Positions 1 through 8,356 of a stretch of DNA of 38,157 nt are shown one piece after another. The notes below the pieces were generated by a model. The model was given only the letters and a program-made list of their open reading frames with translations, made no database searches and had not been told where the DNA came from. How positions within the stretch are numbered: position 1 is the stretch's first letter; each line of letters begins with the position of its first letter. Origin of the DNA: an uncultured Erythrobacter sp. (GTDB lineage: Bacteria > Pseudomonadota > Alphaproteobacteria > Sphingomonadales > Sphingomonadaceae); NCBI GenBank assembly GCA_937899785.1, contig CALCCG010000247.1, positions 1 to 38,157 on the forward strand. Direction: 5' to 3'. The position numbers were made by a program, and so were the translations under genes.

Positions 1-47
1 CGATGGTACTATGTCTTAAGGCATGGAAGAGTAGGTCGCCGCCAGGC
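1..47 (+). rRNA. rrf: 5S ribosomal RNA, 3' end (partial)
   Basis: The first 47 bases match the conserved 3' half of alphaproteobacterial 5S rRNA, including the TGGTACTATGTC segment, the GGAAGAGTAGGTCG segment and the terminal GCCAGGC that would pair with the missing 5' end. The 5' part lies outside the window. With the tRNA-fMet downstream this fits the usual 16S-Ile-Ala-23S-5S-fMet operon order of the class. The exact 3' end could be off by one or two bases. Confidence 0.9.
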
Positions 48-103
48 ATTGCAGCTTGTGGAAGCGCCCCGCAAAGGGGAAAAGCAAAAACCCATTCATA
101 GTC

Positions 104-134
104 AAAGGGCTAGCCTAATCAGGTTGGCCCTTTT
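104..134 (+). terminator. Rho-independent-type terminator after 5S rRNA
   Basis: AAAGGGC at 104-110 pairs with GCCCTTT at 127-133, and the stem continues inward through wobble pairs to CC/GG around a six-base loop. The stem runs directly into a TTTT tract (131-134). It lies about 57 bases after the 5S 3' end, so it probably ends the rRNA transcript or attenuates it before tRNA-fMet. Confidence 0.7.
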
Positions 135-231
135 GGCGTCTCTGGAGCTTTTTGCGCTGGAGAAGCCGCCTCCCAGGGGTCATGACCCGAGGAGTTGTGC
201 GTGCCAGGAGACGCTTTTGGCACAAGCCGTT

Positions 232-248
232 CGAAGTCGAAGACTTCG
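232..248. other. Perfect short hairpin in the 5S-tRNA spacer
   Basis: CGAAGTC (232-238) and GACTTCG (242-248) form a seven-base perfect inverted repeat around GAA. No T-run follows. It may be an RNA processing hairpin in the rRNA precursor or have no function. The rest of the spacer between the terminator and the tRNA (135-331) shows no convincing gene or promoter. Confidence 0.35.
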
Positions 249-331
249 CAAGGCCGACCGGCCGCCGCGCAGTTAGCGCGACAGCCAAGCCGACGGATGT
301 CGGTGCCGGCGCTTGAGGCAAGGCAAGGTAT

Positions 332-408
<77 letters not shown>

Positions 409-443
409 GCCCTCATCATAAACCAGCACTCTGAAATCGCCTC

Positions 444-1043
444 TCAGCGCGCGCGATCCGCCTCGTAATCGTGGGGCTCCATCGGCTCTTTGGCCGCCGG
501 TCGGTTGAGGCGCTCCAGCGTTAGAACTTCTTCGCCCTCCCAGCCGATCAGCAACGCGCCGCTTTGGCTTAGAAGAATCTCGGTGCCGCTGTCCGGACCC
601 CACTGACCACCCATCGCGCAGCGCAATTCGTGGGGGTTTGAACGGGCCGTCTCGCGTGTGCCCTTGAGCAGGCGAGCCGCGAAGGCGCGCCTTGCAAGAT
701 CCGAACGCTCCGCGCCCAGATCCTCCAAGACCGGTTCCCGGCACAGCTGGCGTTGCGCGCTTATAGGAGCGGGCAGATAGGACCACGTCACCGATTCCGG
801 ATGGATTTCCGCGATCGCTCCGATCAGGGGTGATCCCTCGCGCGAGCTTGAGACCACGCGCCAGCCTCCAGCAATCCGCGTGGGCGACAAAGCCGCGCGC
901 TCGGGCGCTGGTGTCTGCGCGCTTATGGCCTCGGACGGCGCGGTCTGTAGGGGTGGCTCTGGCGACCCGGGCCCACACCCGCAGAGCGTCCCCACCAGCG
1001 CAAGAGCTGTCCACCGTCTTCGTTTAGCCGCCGGGTTCAACAT
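444..1043 (-). CDS. Predicted lipoprotein of unknown family, overlapping the LysM gene
   Basis: A 199-residue protein. Its N-terminus has a basic stretch (KRRR, residues 7-10), a hydrophobic segment (WTALALVGTL) and a lipobox-like LCGC ending at Cys23, so it is probably a lipidated periplasmic protein. The mature part has no domain I recognise. It contains two further cysteines (in QLCREP and LRCAMGG) that could form a disulfide. The ATG lies inside the last codons of the upstream LysM/lysozyme-like gene (20-base overlap), which implies translational coupling. A lipoprotein coupled to a wall-degrading enzyme is the layout of an effector-immunity pair, but no sequence similarity to a known immunity family is claimed. 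It could equally be an accessory envelope protein. Confidence 0.7.
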   Translation of the reverse strand: MLNPAAKRRRWTALALVGTLCGCGPGSPEPPLQTAPSEAISAQTPAPERAALSPTRIAGGWRVVSSSREGSPLIGAIAEIHPESVTWSYLPAPISAQRQLCREPVLEDLGAERSDLARRAFAARLLKGTRETARSNPHELRCAMGGQWGPDSGTEILLSQSGALLIGWEGEEVLTLERLNRPAAKEPMEPHDYEADRAR

Positions 1044-2685
1044 TGATCAGGATGTAGCTGAAGTGGTCTTGGTTGCCGAGGTCTCGCAAGAAGCGCCAAT
1101 AGTCGACATTGGTGATCGTCTGGCACCCGGCGGACCACGTGTCATCGCCCGAACCGCCGCGGTGCAGCAGCATGGTTCGACCCGCCCCGGTCGGATCAAA
1201 CGCGTCGCCATCGAGGATTGAGAACACGCCGTCATGGTTCACATCGCGCATCGCCACCTGCACATTGCGCGCGCGAAACGCCTTGGCGCCCAGAAACGGC
1301 CCCTCAAGACGCGGTCCGTAGTGATACGTGCCCGCCCGCAGCCGACCCAGATCGTTGCGTCCGTCTCCATCAAGATCGACTGAGGAGCCCTTGTCTGCCT
1401 TGGCCTCGCCCCAGGCGTAAATCCGTGCGGGCTCGGTGTTGCCCATATAGCGCTTGAGCCGCACCGCCCCATCGCCTTCGCGCCAGACCATGAGGAACGG
1501 GTCGTCAAAAGTGCCGCGCAGGAACCCCTTGCTGTCGGTCGGATTGCGCAGCGCAATCACCACCTTCTGCCCGCCAAGGAAGTTGTTTTTCGCTTCGAGG
1601 TCGCCGTATTTTTCGATCAGCGTGTGCACTTCGTCGTCGGTCAGCGTGCGCTGCGCCTTGGCCAGCAGATCGGAGCTTTCCTCGCGCGACGCGTCGACCG
1701 GCGGTGTGATGACCGACAGCGTCGCCTCAGCCGCCAGCATATCCAGCGCGTCGTTCAATTCGTTGCGAAAGCGCCGCGCCACCCCGCGCTGCACCGCTGC
1801 GCTCGCGCTTGAGAAATGGACCAGATTGCCCGCCGCGTTGGTTCGGCCCCGCTCGCCATAGATCGCCTTGATCGCGCGCTGGTCGTAATCGGGGGCGTCT
1901 AGCGCTCCTTCAAGCGAGGCCAGAACCCGCCCGATCAGGCTCGAATTGGCTCCATGCTGCACCGCGACCGACCAGGTAACATCCATCAGCGCGTGGCTGC
2001 GGGTCATCACGTCGATCCCGCTCAGCGATTGGATTTTAGCCACTTGCGGCGCGAAATGCGTGCGCTGGATAAAGTCATGTTGGGCGTCATGAAAAAGGGT
2101 GGGCTCGCGCTGAGCGATCGCTTTCCAGACCGCGCTGAACGACGGAGTGCCCTCTTCAAGACCGGCAAATTCCGCTTCCCATATCTCGCCTTCATCCGCG
2201 AGGAATTTGCGCGCGTTCCCGAACTTGGAGGCGAGCTGATAGCTGCCATAGGATACACCGCCGGGATCGCCATGCCCGCCCGAAACCGTGCCGGGCCCGC
2301 GATTGCCCACTTCGTATTTCTTGGACAGATTGCCGAGCGCGCGCAGCGGACTGATCGAAGAAGCGGTTGTCGCCGATCCCGCCGCGGGGATGAGGAGCCT
2401 TTGCCCGACATCAATCCTGTTCGCGTTGGGCAGGCCGTTGGCGCTAACAATCTGTCCCACGGTGACCGCGTGGCGCGCCGCAATCGCGGTCAAGGTGTCG
2501 CCCGATCGCACGGTGTAGAACGTGTCGCTCAAAGGTTTGACTTTGAGCGTCTGCCCCACACTGATGGCTTCGGCGCTGGCCAATTCGTTCCATCGAATGA
2601 GGTCGGCCACGCTCACATTATGGGTTTGTGCAAGATCGTTGAGCGTGTCGCCGGATTGCACAAGGTGCGTCTGGAAGATTGCCAT
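1024..2685 (-). CDS. Two-LysM protein with lysozyme-like and L,D-transpeptidase-like modules, no signal peptide
   Basis: A 553-residue protein that begins directly with two LysM peptidoglycan-binding domains (about residues 6-50 and 55-101, e.g. YTVRSGDTLTAIAARH). A middle module carries KYEVGNRGPGT and GDPGGVSYGSYQLAS, a pattern I associate with lysozyme/chitosanase-like glycosidases of phage-tail and secretion-associated proteins. The C-terminal part has two calcium-loop-like motifs (D437-L-D439-G-D441-G and D481-V-N483-H-D485-G), then His508 (LLHRGG) and Cys521 (SAGCQTI), spaced like the H...S-x-G-C active site of YkuD L,D-transpeptidases. The start ATG follows an AGAGGGG ribosome site. 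No signal peptide or membrane segment is visible, so export would need a dedicated route or cell lysis. It is divergent from the 3147-11239 genes and overlaps the downstream lipoprotein gene. LysM is certain, the other domain calls are moderate. Confidence 0.82.
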   Translation of the reverse strand: MAIFQTHLVQSGDTLNDLAQTHNVSVADLIRWNELASAEAISVGQTLKVKPLSDTFYTVRSGDTLTAIAARHAVTVGQIVSANGLPNANRIDVGQRLLIPAAGSATTASSISPLRALGNLSKKYEVGNRGPGTVSGGHGDPGGVSYGSYQLASKFGNARKFLADEGEIWEAEFAGLEEGTPSFSAVWKAIAQREPTLFHDAQHDFIQRTHFAPQVAKIQSLSGIDVMTRSHALMDVTWSVAVQHGANSSLIGRVLASLEGALDAPDYDQRAIKAIYGERGRTNAAGNLVHFSSASAAVQRGVARRFRNELNDALDMLAAEATLSVITPPVDASREESSDLLAKAQRTLTDDEVHTLIEKYGDLEAKNNFLGGQKVVIALRNPTDSKGFLRGTFDDPFLMVWREGDGAVRLKRYMGNTEPARIYAWGEAKADKGSSVDLDGDGRNDLGRLRAGTYHYGPRLEGPFLGAKAFRARNVQVAMRDVNHDGVFSILDGDAFDPTGAGRTMLLHRGGSGDDTWSAGCQTITNVDYWRFLRDLGNQDHFSYILINVEPGG

Positions 2686-3146
2686 CTTAGTCCCCTCTCA
2701 AAGCGCATGAAATGCGTGAGCCGCGCCCGATAGACCGCTCCGGAGGATGAAGACGGTTCACCGTTTTTTCGGCGAAACGCTTCTCCTTTCTTGGGAACCA
2801 ACTGCCTTTCATTTGAGAACCAAAGGACAGGTTGATCCGGAGTCTTTCGATTTTAGTTTTACATCAAATGCGCAATTTGCAATCTTTCTTTTTGCAAAGA
2901 ATTTGTGGGCTGTGGATGTCTGATTCGCCAGTAATGGAAGCTGGCTATAAACTCACATAGCTAACTTAGATTTCATCAAGTCTGAGCGAGTTTCAGGTTT
3001 GGCGAAAAAGCGTGCGGGGCTTTGAGAAAGCAAAGTCTCAAGAAGTGGACGGCCGCACGGATGGGGCGCAGCGCTTGCGCGGTGCGACCAACGGGCCGGC
3101 GGCGGAGCGAAGAGGCCCGCTGGGGAGTTCAAAGGGTGAGGGCAAA
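2686..3146. other. Divergent intergenic region, partly AT-rich
   Basis: This 461-base stretch separates the LysM gene from the 974-residue protein gene and must hold both promoters. The middle (about 2840-2990) is clearly richer in A/T than its surroundings, with TTCTTT/AAAGAA forming a short hairpin at 2886-2901 and a TATAAA at about 2945-2950. I could not fit a convincing -35/-10 pair at normal spacing for either direction. The last 135 bases (3012-3146) are GC-rich and open in frame with the downstream gene, so an N-terminal extension there cannot be excluded. Confidence 0.5.
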
Positions 3147-6071
3147 ATGACATTGATACAAAGCTGGATCATCAGCGGCACCAAGGCGATCGACCTAGGC
3201 GAATTTACCGAGCTGATTGATCCGATCAGCGATTTCGCGAAGAACACAATAACGATTGGCCAAAGCCTGATCGAGCTTGGGAAATCGGCGGAGAGCCTTG
3301 AGACGCCGGGCGGTCTCTTTACCTTCGTGCTCGAAAATCTTTCCGATCCGGCGGTGACGACAGTCCTTGACAGCATCGACGATACGCTCGCGCCTAAGTT
3401 ACAGAAAATCAAGGCTGATTACCAGGAATCGCAATGGAGCAAGCTGCTCAAGCCGGTCGAAGATCTGCAAGAAGCCTACCTTCCAAAGACCGACGAACCC
3501 ATCCCTTTCAACCGCGGCACTGATGAAGGTTTGATCGCGCTGGCGATCCCCAAAAAAACGACATCAGGGGCGACAAAGCTGGGCAAGATGGACCTAACCC
3601 TGGGTCTTTCCGCCGCGGCCGCGCTGGAAGTGGAAGCGGGCGCGCGCTGGCCGTTTCAATCGGACGAGGTTGCGCCGGGCCTGCTCAGGCTTGGCGCGCG
3701 CGGGGAACTGGGCGTCGAAGCCGGCGCCAAGGCGCCCGTTGCCACCTGGGCGTCGATCGGTGGTCAATTTGACGCCGAGGCAAAGGCGGAGCTGAGCTAT
3801 TTCTACCGCCCCAAACCATCCTCTTTGTTCTTCGACACCGTAAAGCCCGCCTTCAACGGCCTTGCAAGCCCGGCCAACCTCCAGGCGCTGGCCAACGCGA
3901 TGGCGTACAACACTCTTGAAGGCGTTGTGATGCTGATTGACGGGTCAGCTTCGGGCAAAGCTGAGGTTGATCTGGGGCAGAGCCTGGCCCTGGGCGATGT
4001 CGGGCTCAAGCTTGGGCTGACCGGCTCTGTCAGCTACGCACGGCAATCGAAATGGGCCTTGTCGCTGCGCAAAGTTCCCGCTGGATACGATGTCGTTCTC
4101 AGCCGCCTCAAAGCGAGCGAGCGCGGATGGAAAGTCGGCGCTGGTTTGACCGTTGATGTCTCTGAACTGGCGCAAAAAGCCAACAAGGCGCTCGATCAGG
4201 TGACCGATTTCACCGGGCCAGCCTTAAAGGAAATCAAGCCATTCCTTTCGCCCGGTACCTACGCGCTCGAGAAACTCGATAAGCTGGTGGACAACGCTGT
4301 CGATCAGCTCTTAGACGACGACAAGCTCGCCAAAGCGCTCAAGGAGGATTTGGGCCTGCTGTTGGGCGATAAGCCGGGCGATCAGCTCGCCCTGGAGACC
4401 GCACTCAAGGACAAGCTGACCGCTTCCATGGACGAGGTTACCGGTGGGGTTACGCGCACCGTGACAGACTTCACCGACGAAACCATCGCCAGCCTTGTGG
4501 CCAAAGTGCCTGATCTGCTTGTTGGCGATCTCAAGAAGAAGGGCACAGACGAGGTTGGCAAGCTGGTCAAGAAACTGATCGGGAACTTTGAAGACACCGC
4601 CAAGGATCTGGTGAAAACCAAGGGCCGGACCGATGATCTGGTTGATGAGCTGGCGTCTATTGGCGCGCAGGTGAAGTCGGGCGCCAACAAAGCCAACAAC
4701 GCCGCAGCCAAGGTCAAAGATCTGGTCGTGGCCTATGAAGGCTATGTCAAGAAAGCGCGTGAGACGCTTGAACAGCTGGCCAAGACCGAAATCGAAATCA
4801 AGCTTGAAGCGTCCTACTCAAAGAGCGAATCCGCCCATTACGAAGTGGTGGGCACCATCACCGAGGTGAACGACGATACGGCCGAGCTGTGGCACGAGCT
4901 CGCGCTGGGCCGGTTGCAGGCGATAGAGCGCATGCTGCTTGACCCCAGCCTTGCGCCCGCTGGCTTTATTCTTGGCCCGCAAAGCTCGCTTACGCTCACC
5001 TCCCAATCGGTCCGTGGCCGGGCCCTCTCCATCGATGCGTTGGGCGAGGTGTTCAAAGTGCAAGTCACCACCACCGGCAAGGCGGAGATCCGCTTTCAAG
5101 ACGGTGAGATCACCGTCAAAGCCATGGCCGAAGCCAAGCGCCTCAACGCCTCCTTCGGTCCGACCCGCACATCGAGCTTTCTCAGCGTGGTCGAACTTCA
5201 ACAGTTCAAGACCGGCAAGAACGCGCGTTCGGTTGATCTGTCGATCGAGTTCCTGCGCAAAGACGACAAGATCGAGAAGAAAGAGCTCGACACCTTTCTT
5301 AAGGGCCTCAGCGAGCACAACCTCATTTCAGAGCCTCGCGCAAAGGCGGCACGCGATCTGTTGCAGGAAACCATCCTTGGTGGTGGCAAAGTCAACGGCG
5401 CGGTTGGCTTTCGCATGGAACTGTCGCCGGTTCAGCTCAAAAGGCTTTTGGAAATCGGCGGTGCGGCGAAGGAGCGCTCCGAGGTCGAAGGTGCGCTGTT
5501 CAAACTTGCGGCGCGCATGATGATCGAGACACACAACACCGACCCGCTGAGATTGGGCAGAGCGCTCAAGCGGTTTACAGGCGCTGATGAGTTTGAAGCC
5601 CAGCTCGATCTATACTGGGCTAACCTTTCGTCGCTGAAACCCGGACGCTATGGCGGCGAAAGAGACCGCGTTTGGCGATCGCTTAAACCGCTCAAGACCA
5701 ACGCGAAGCTGTTCGAAGGCCTCGCCACGATCTTCATCAGCCTCCACGAGACCCACGCCGCCTTGCCCAAGACGGCGTTCCAGGATGGCTGGACGATCGA
5801 GGATTACCGCGAGAAGCAGCAGGATATTGCCGATGCGGCTGCGCTGTGGATCAAGACTAAGGCCAATATTGTAAGCGGTGAGCTGCACCCGGTGATGCTC
5901 ACCATTCTGCATATTTTCATGGCGCTTGAGCGGGGCATTCTGCCCTCGGATCGGAGCGAACTTGTTGCGTTTATCGACGCCATGGCGTTGCCGCTTGAGC
6001 CCAATCCGCCAGTCTCCATGCTCCAGCTGACGATGCAACTGGGCGACGCGAAGGAGCCGACAATTATCTGA
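3147..6071 (+). CDS. Large cysteine-free protein of unknown family (974 aa)
   Basis: I do not recognise this protein. It has no signal peptide, no obvious membrane segment and no cysteine in 974 residues. By eye it has an N-terminal helical part (1-130), a glycine/alanine-rich beta-like part with alternating small and hydrophobic residues (about 145-345, e.g. LGLSAAAALEVEAGARW and LGLTGSVSYARQSKW), a long amphipathic helical or coiled-coil part (about 345-580), a second beta-like part (about 580-720) and a helical C-terminus. The chosen ATG follows AAAGGGTGAGGG. An in-frame upstream ATG at 3012 would add 45 low-complexity residues and has no ribosome site. It is the first gene of a plus-strand run with a hydrolase-like membrane protein (113 bases on) and an EVE-KAP NTPase. 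Large soluble size, amphipathic beta strands and no cysteine suggest an exported, pore-forming or lipid-binding protein, which is speculation. Confidence 0.85.
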   Translation: MTLIQSWIISGTKAIDLGEFTELIDPISDFAKNTITIGQSLIELGKSAESLETPGGLFTFVLENLSDPAVTTVLDSIDDTLAPKLQKIKADYQESQWSKLLKPVEDLQEAYLPKTDEPIPFNRGTDEGLIALAIPKKTTSGATKLGKMDLTLGLSAAAALEVEAGARWPFQSDEVAPGLLRLGARGELGVEAGAKAPVATWASIGGQFDAEAKAELSYFYRPKPSSLFFDTVKPAFNGLASPANLQALANAMAYNTLEGVVMLIDGSASGKAEVDLGQSLALGDVGLKLGLTGSVSYARQSKWALSLRKVPAGYDVVLSRLKASERGWKVGAGLTVDVSELAQKANKALDQVTDFTGPALKEIKPFLSPGTYALEKLDKLVDNAVDQLLDDDKLAKALKEDLGLLLGDKPGDQLALETALKDKLTASMDEVTGGVTRTVTDFTDETIASLVAKVPDLLVGDLKKKGTDEVGKLVKKLIGNFEDTAKDLVKTKGRTDDLVDELASIGAQVKSGANKANNAAAKVKDLVVAYEGYVKKARETLEQLAKTEIEIKLEASYSKSESAHYEVVGTITEVNDDTAELWHELALGRLQAIERMLLDPSLAPAGFILGPQSSLTLTSQSVRGRALSIDALGEVFKVQVTTTGKAEIRFQDGEITVKAMAEAKRLNASFGPTRTSSFLSVVELQQFKTGKNARSVDLSIEFLRKDDKIEKKELDTFLKGLSEHNLISEPRAKAARDLLQETILGGGKVNGAVGFRMELSPVQLKRLLEIGGAAKERSEVEGALFKLAARMMIETHNTDPLRLGRALKRFTGADEFEAQLDLYWANLSSLKPGRYGGERDRVWRSLKPLKTNAKLFEGLATIFISLHETHAALPKTAFQDGWTIEDYREKQQDIADAAALWIKTKANIVSGELHPVMLTILHIFMALERGILPSDRSELVAFIDAMALPLEPNPPVSMLQLTMQLGDAKEPTII

Positions 6072-6184
6072 TCGATCGCAGCGCGCAGCGGCCCTGCGTC
6101 GCGGTGCGCGTAACGGCCTGATCAAAAGAGAACGGGGCACCGCTCCAATCCAGCGGCCGGAGCGCAAAGGAAGGGGTAGGGCGT

Positions 6185-8341
6185 ATGGAGACCAAAGCGA
6201 ACGAGGCGGCTGCACAGGCCGCGCCAGGCGGGTCGGACATCGTAACCCCCCGGCGCGTTGGCCTCTTATTTGTGCACGGCATCGGCGAGCAAGAGCGCTG
6301 GGAACACACGCGCGGAGCCGCCACACGCTTAGCGCAATTGCTCAAGGATCACCCCAACCGGAACGCAAGCGTCAATCTTGTCGATCACACGCAGGGGTGG
6401 AGCGCTTTGGCTGGTGCCCCCGAAATCGCCCCACCCGAACGCGCGCCAATCGTGATCCAGTACCGCGCACCGCACGCGGATGGTGCGATTGACTTTGAAT
6501 GCCACGAGGTCTGGTGGGCGGATCTGGGCAAGCGTCGCGGCCTGGTTGAGGCTTTCACGTTCTGGGCTTGGGGCCTTGGCCAATGGGGGGCGCCGATCTA
6601 CGCGACGCGCGACGCGAGCAAGCTGGACGCGTCGGCGGAACGTGATCAGGGGCCAAAAGTGCACCTGCCGATTTCGGTTGGCAAGCAGCCGCGCACGCAG
6701 ATCGCCACCCGACTGAGCCTCGCCTGGGCTGGTATCGCCGCCACGATGATCACCGTGACCTTGTCCGTGGTGCTGCGCCTGGTCAGCTTTCTGACCGGTA
6801 CCAAGGCGTCGACCGACCTGATCGTCGACTATCTTGGCGATGTTGAGGTGTACCAGCAGCGCGGCAAACCGGGGGAGGGCGAGGCCAGCGATCCTGGCCT
6901 TCCCAAACGGGTCGCGATCCGGCGCAGAATGGTCACCGAGATGGTTGCCATGGGAGCGCGCGATTATGAAAGCTGGAGCATCCTCGCGCACAGTTTGGGA
7001 TCCATCGTCGCCTTTAACGGGATCGGCGAGATCGGCCACGCTCTGCCCAATTATTGCGACCAGGAGCTCTGGGACACGCTCCCAGGCGATTTGACGCGAG
7101 ACGCCGATTGCCCAACGCGCGACGATCCGGAAAACATGATGCCCGCGCGGCCAGCCTGGCTCAGCCATGAGGATTGCATCAACAAGACAAAGCTGTTCGG
7201 CAACCTCACCAATTTTGTGACCTATGGCAGCCCCTTGGGTACTTTTGCGGCGATCTGGCCGCGGATTGTTGCCTTTGAGCAAGGCGTCGGACGCCGCGGC
7301 GTCTTTGCCAACACCAAGTGGATGAACATCGTTTCGGGCACGGATCCCGTTTCCGGGCTGCTCGACCGGTACAGTTTTTGGGTGCGCGGAAAGGACAAAG
7401 CTGACTTGCCGCACGCCTTCGATTTGCGCCGCCCCACCTCTGCGCCTTTTGGCCTTTCGCATATCGCCTATTTTGTCAGCCAGACGCGCGACGGACTGAT
7501 TGCGCGGATCAAGGGAAACAAGGAGCGCGCCTACCAGCCCAGCCCTTACGCGGACTTCTATGACGACGTCATGGCGCAATTGACGCGTCGCGTGGACAAA
7601 CCACGCACGCCGGTGACATCGATCGCGGACCCGCTCGTGCATGACCGGCAGCGTTTCCGCAGCTCAGCCTGGGTGACGACGGGCCTGTTTCTCCTGTGCT
7701 TTGCGATTGTGGGCTTGCCGCTTTGGGCCTTTGGCCTCTCCGAACCGCTGGCCTATTCGTTTCCCACCCTGCCTGAGTTCTCTACGTTTCCAGGACCTTT
7801 GAAGGCCGTCCTGATCTATCTGGACCAAACGCTTGTTTGGCTGGGCGTGGCCGTGAACTGGTCAGAGGTAACCTTCGGCTGGTTGCGGGCGATGTTCGGA
7901 TGGGGCCTGTTGCTGCTGACCCTTGTCGCGGCAAGCGTGTATTTCCTCGGCCTCTACCGAAAGGGCACGGAGACCAAAGCGGATATACAGCCGATCGATT
8001 ATGACATTTCGCTGTTGGACCCGTCTGTGCCAACCGATGAGAGGAAGATCGTTGAGCTCACCGCAACGCGCGAAGCCGCAACATTCAGCCTGCGGGTGAA
8101 CCGCCTGCTTGGCGCTGCGTCCCTTGCGATTGTGTTCGCATCTGTCGCCTTTGTGTCTGGCTGGGGCCTCTTTCATATTCCCGACTATCCCGCGACGCAC
8201 GGCTGGGCGCTTTGGCTACGCCCCTTTGTCCTCCCCATCCTCCTTGTCCTGTTGTTCTGGGTCGCGTCCGCCATCCAGGCTTTTGTCAGCGCGCGCAACG
8301 CCGCGCGTCTGGAGCGGGTCAAGAGCGCGAGATCCAGTTGA
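6185..8341 (+). CDS. Membrane-anchored alpha/beta-hydrolase-like (lipase/esterase-like) protein
   Basis: A 718-residue protein with an alpha/beta-hydrolase layout. It has an oxyanion-type loop FVHGIGEQ (V30-H31-G32), a nucleophile elbow LAHSLGS with Ser270, Asp387 in SGTDPVSG and His426 in LSHIAYF, which gives a plausible Ser-Asp-His triad. One hydrophobic segment (about 177-203) lies inside the hydrolase part. The C-terminal third has about five predicted membrane helices (about 496-518, 538-560, 571-592, 640-662, 678-701). The ATG follows GGAAGGGG. It is 15 bases upstream of the EVE-KAP gene, so the two are almost surely co-transcribed. The substrate is unknown, and phospholipid or other acyl-ester hydrolysis at the inner membrane is an inference. 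No vgrG, PAAR or other secretion gene is beside it to support a T6SS effector reading. Confidence 0.8.
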   Translation: METKANEAAAQAAPGGSDIVTPRRVGLLFVHGIGEQERWEHTRGAATRLAQLLKDHPNRNASVNLVDHTQGWSALAGAPEIAPPERAPIVIQYRAPHADGAIDFECHEVWWADLGKRRGLVEAFTFWAWGLGQWGAPIYATRDASKLDASAERDQGPKVHLPISVGKQPRTQIATRLSLAWAGIAATMITVTLSVVLRLVSFLTGTKASTDLIVDYLGDVEVYQQRGKPGEGEASDPGLPKRVAIRRRMVTEMVAMGARDYESWSILAHSLGSIVAFNGIGEIGHALPNYCDQELWDTLPGDLTRDADCPTRDDPENMMPARPAWLSHEDCINKTKLFGNLTNFVTYGSPLGTFAAIWPRIVAFEQGVGRRGVFANTKWMNIVSGTDPVSGLLDRYSFWVRGKDKADLPHAFDLRRPTSAPFGLSHIAYFVSQTRDGLIARIKGNKERAYQPSPYADFYDDVMAQLTRRVDKPRTPVTSIADPLVHDRQRFRSSAWVTTGLFLLCFAIVGLPLWAFGLSEPLAYSFPTLPEFSTFPGPLKAVLIYLDQTLVWLGVAVNWSEVTFGWLRAMFGWGLLLLTLVAASVYFLGLYRKGTETKADIQPIDYDISLLDPSVPTDERKIVELTATREAATFSLRVNRLLGAASLAIVFASVAFVSGWGLFHIPDYPATHGWALWLRPFVLPILLVLLFWVASAIQAFVSARNAARLERVKSARSS

Positions 8342-8356
8342 AAGGGCAACGTCACG

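Noticed and set aside
6329..7642. A 437-residue minus-strand reading frame
   Set aside because: Antisense to the membrane hydrolase gene, with Arg/Gln/His-rich composition and no domain.
6185..8341. Reading the hydrolase as a type VI secretion lipase effector
   Set aside because: No VgrG, PAAR, adaptor or immunity gene is adjacent, and the multi-helix C-terminus does not fit a delivered toxin.
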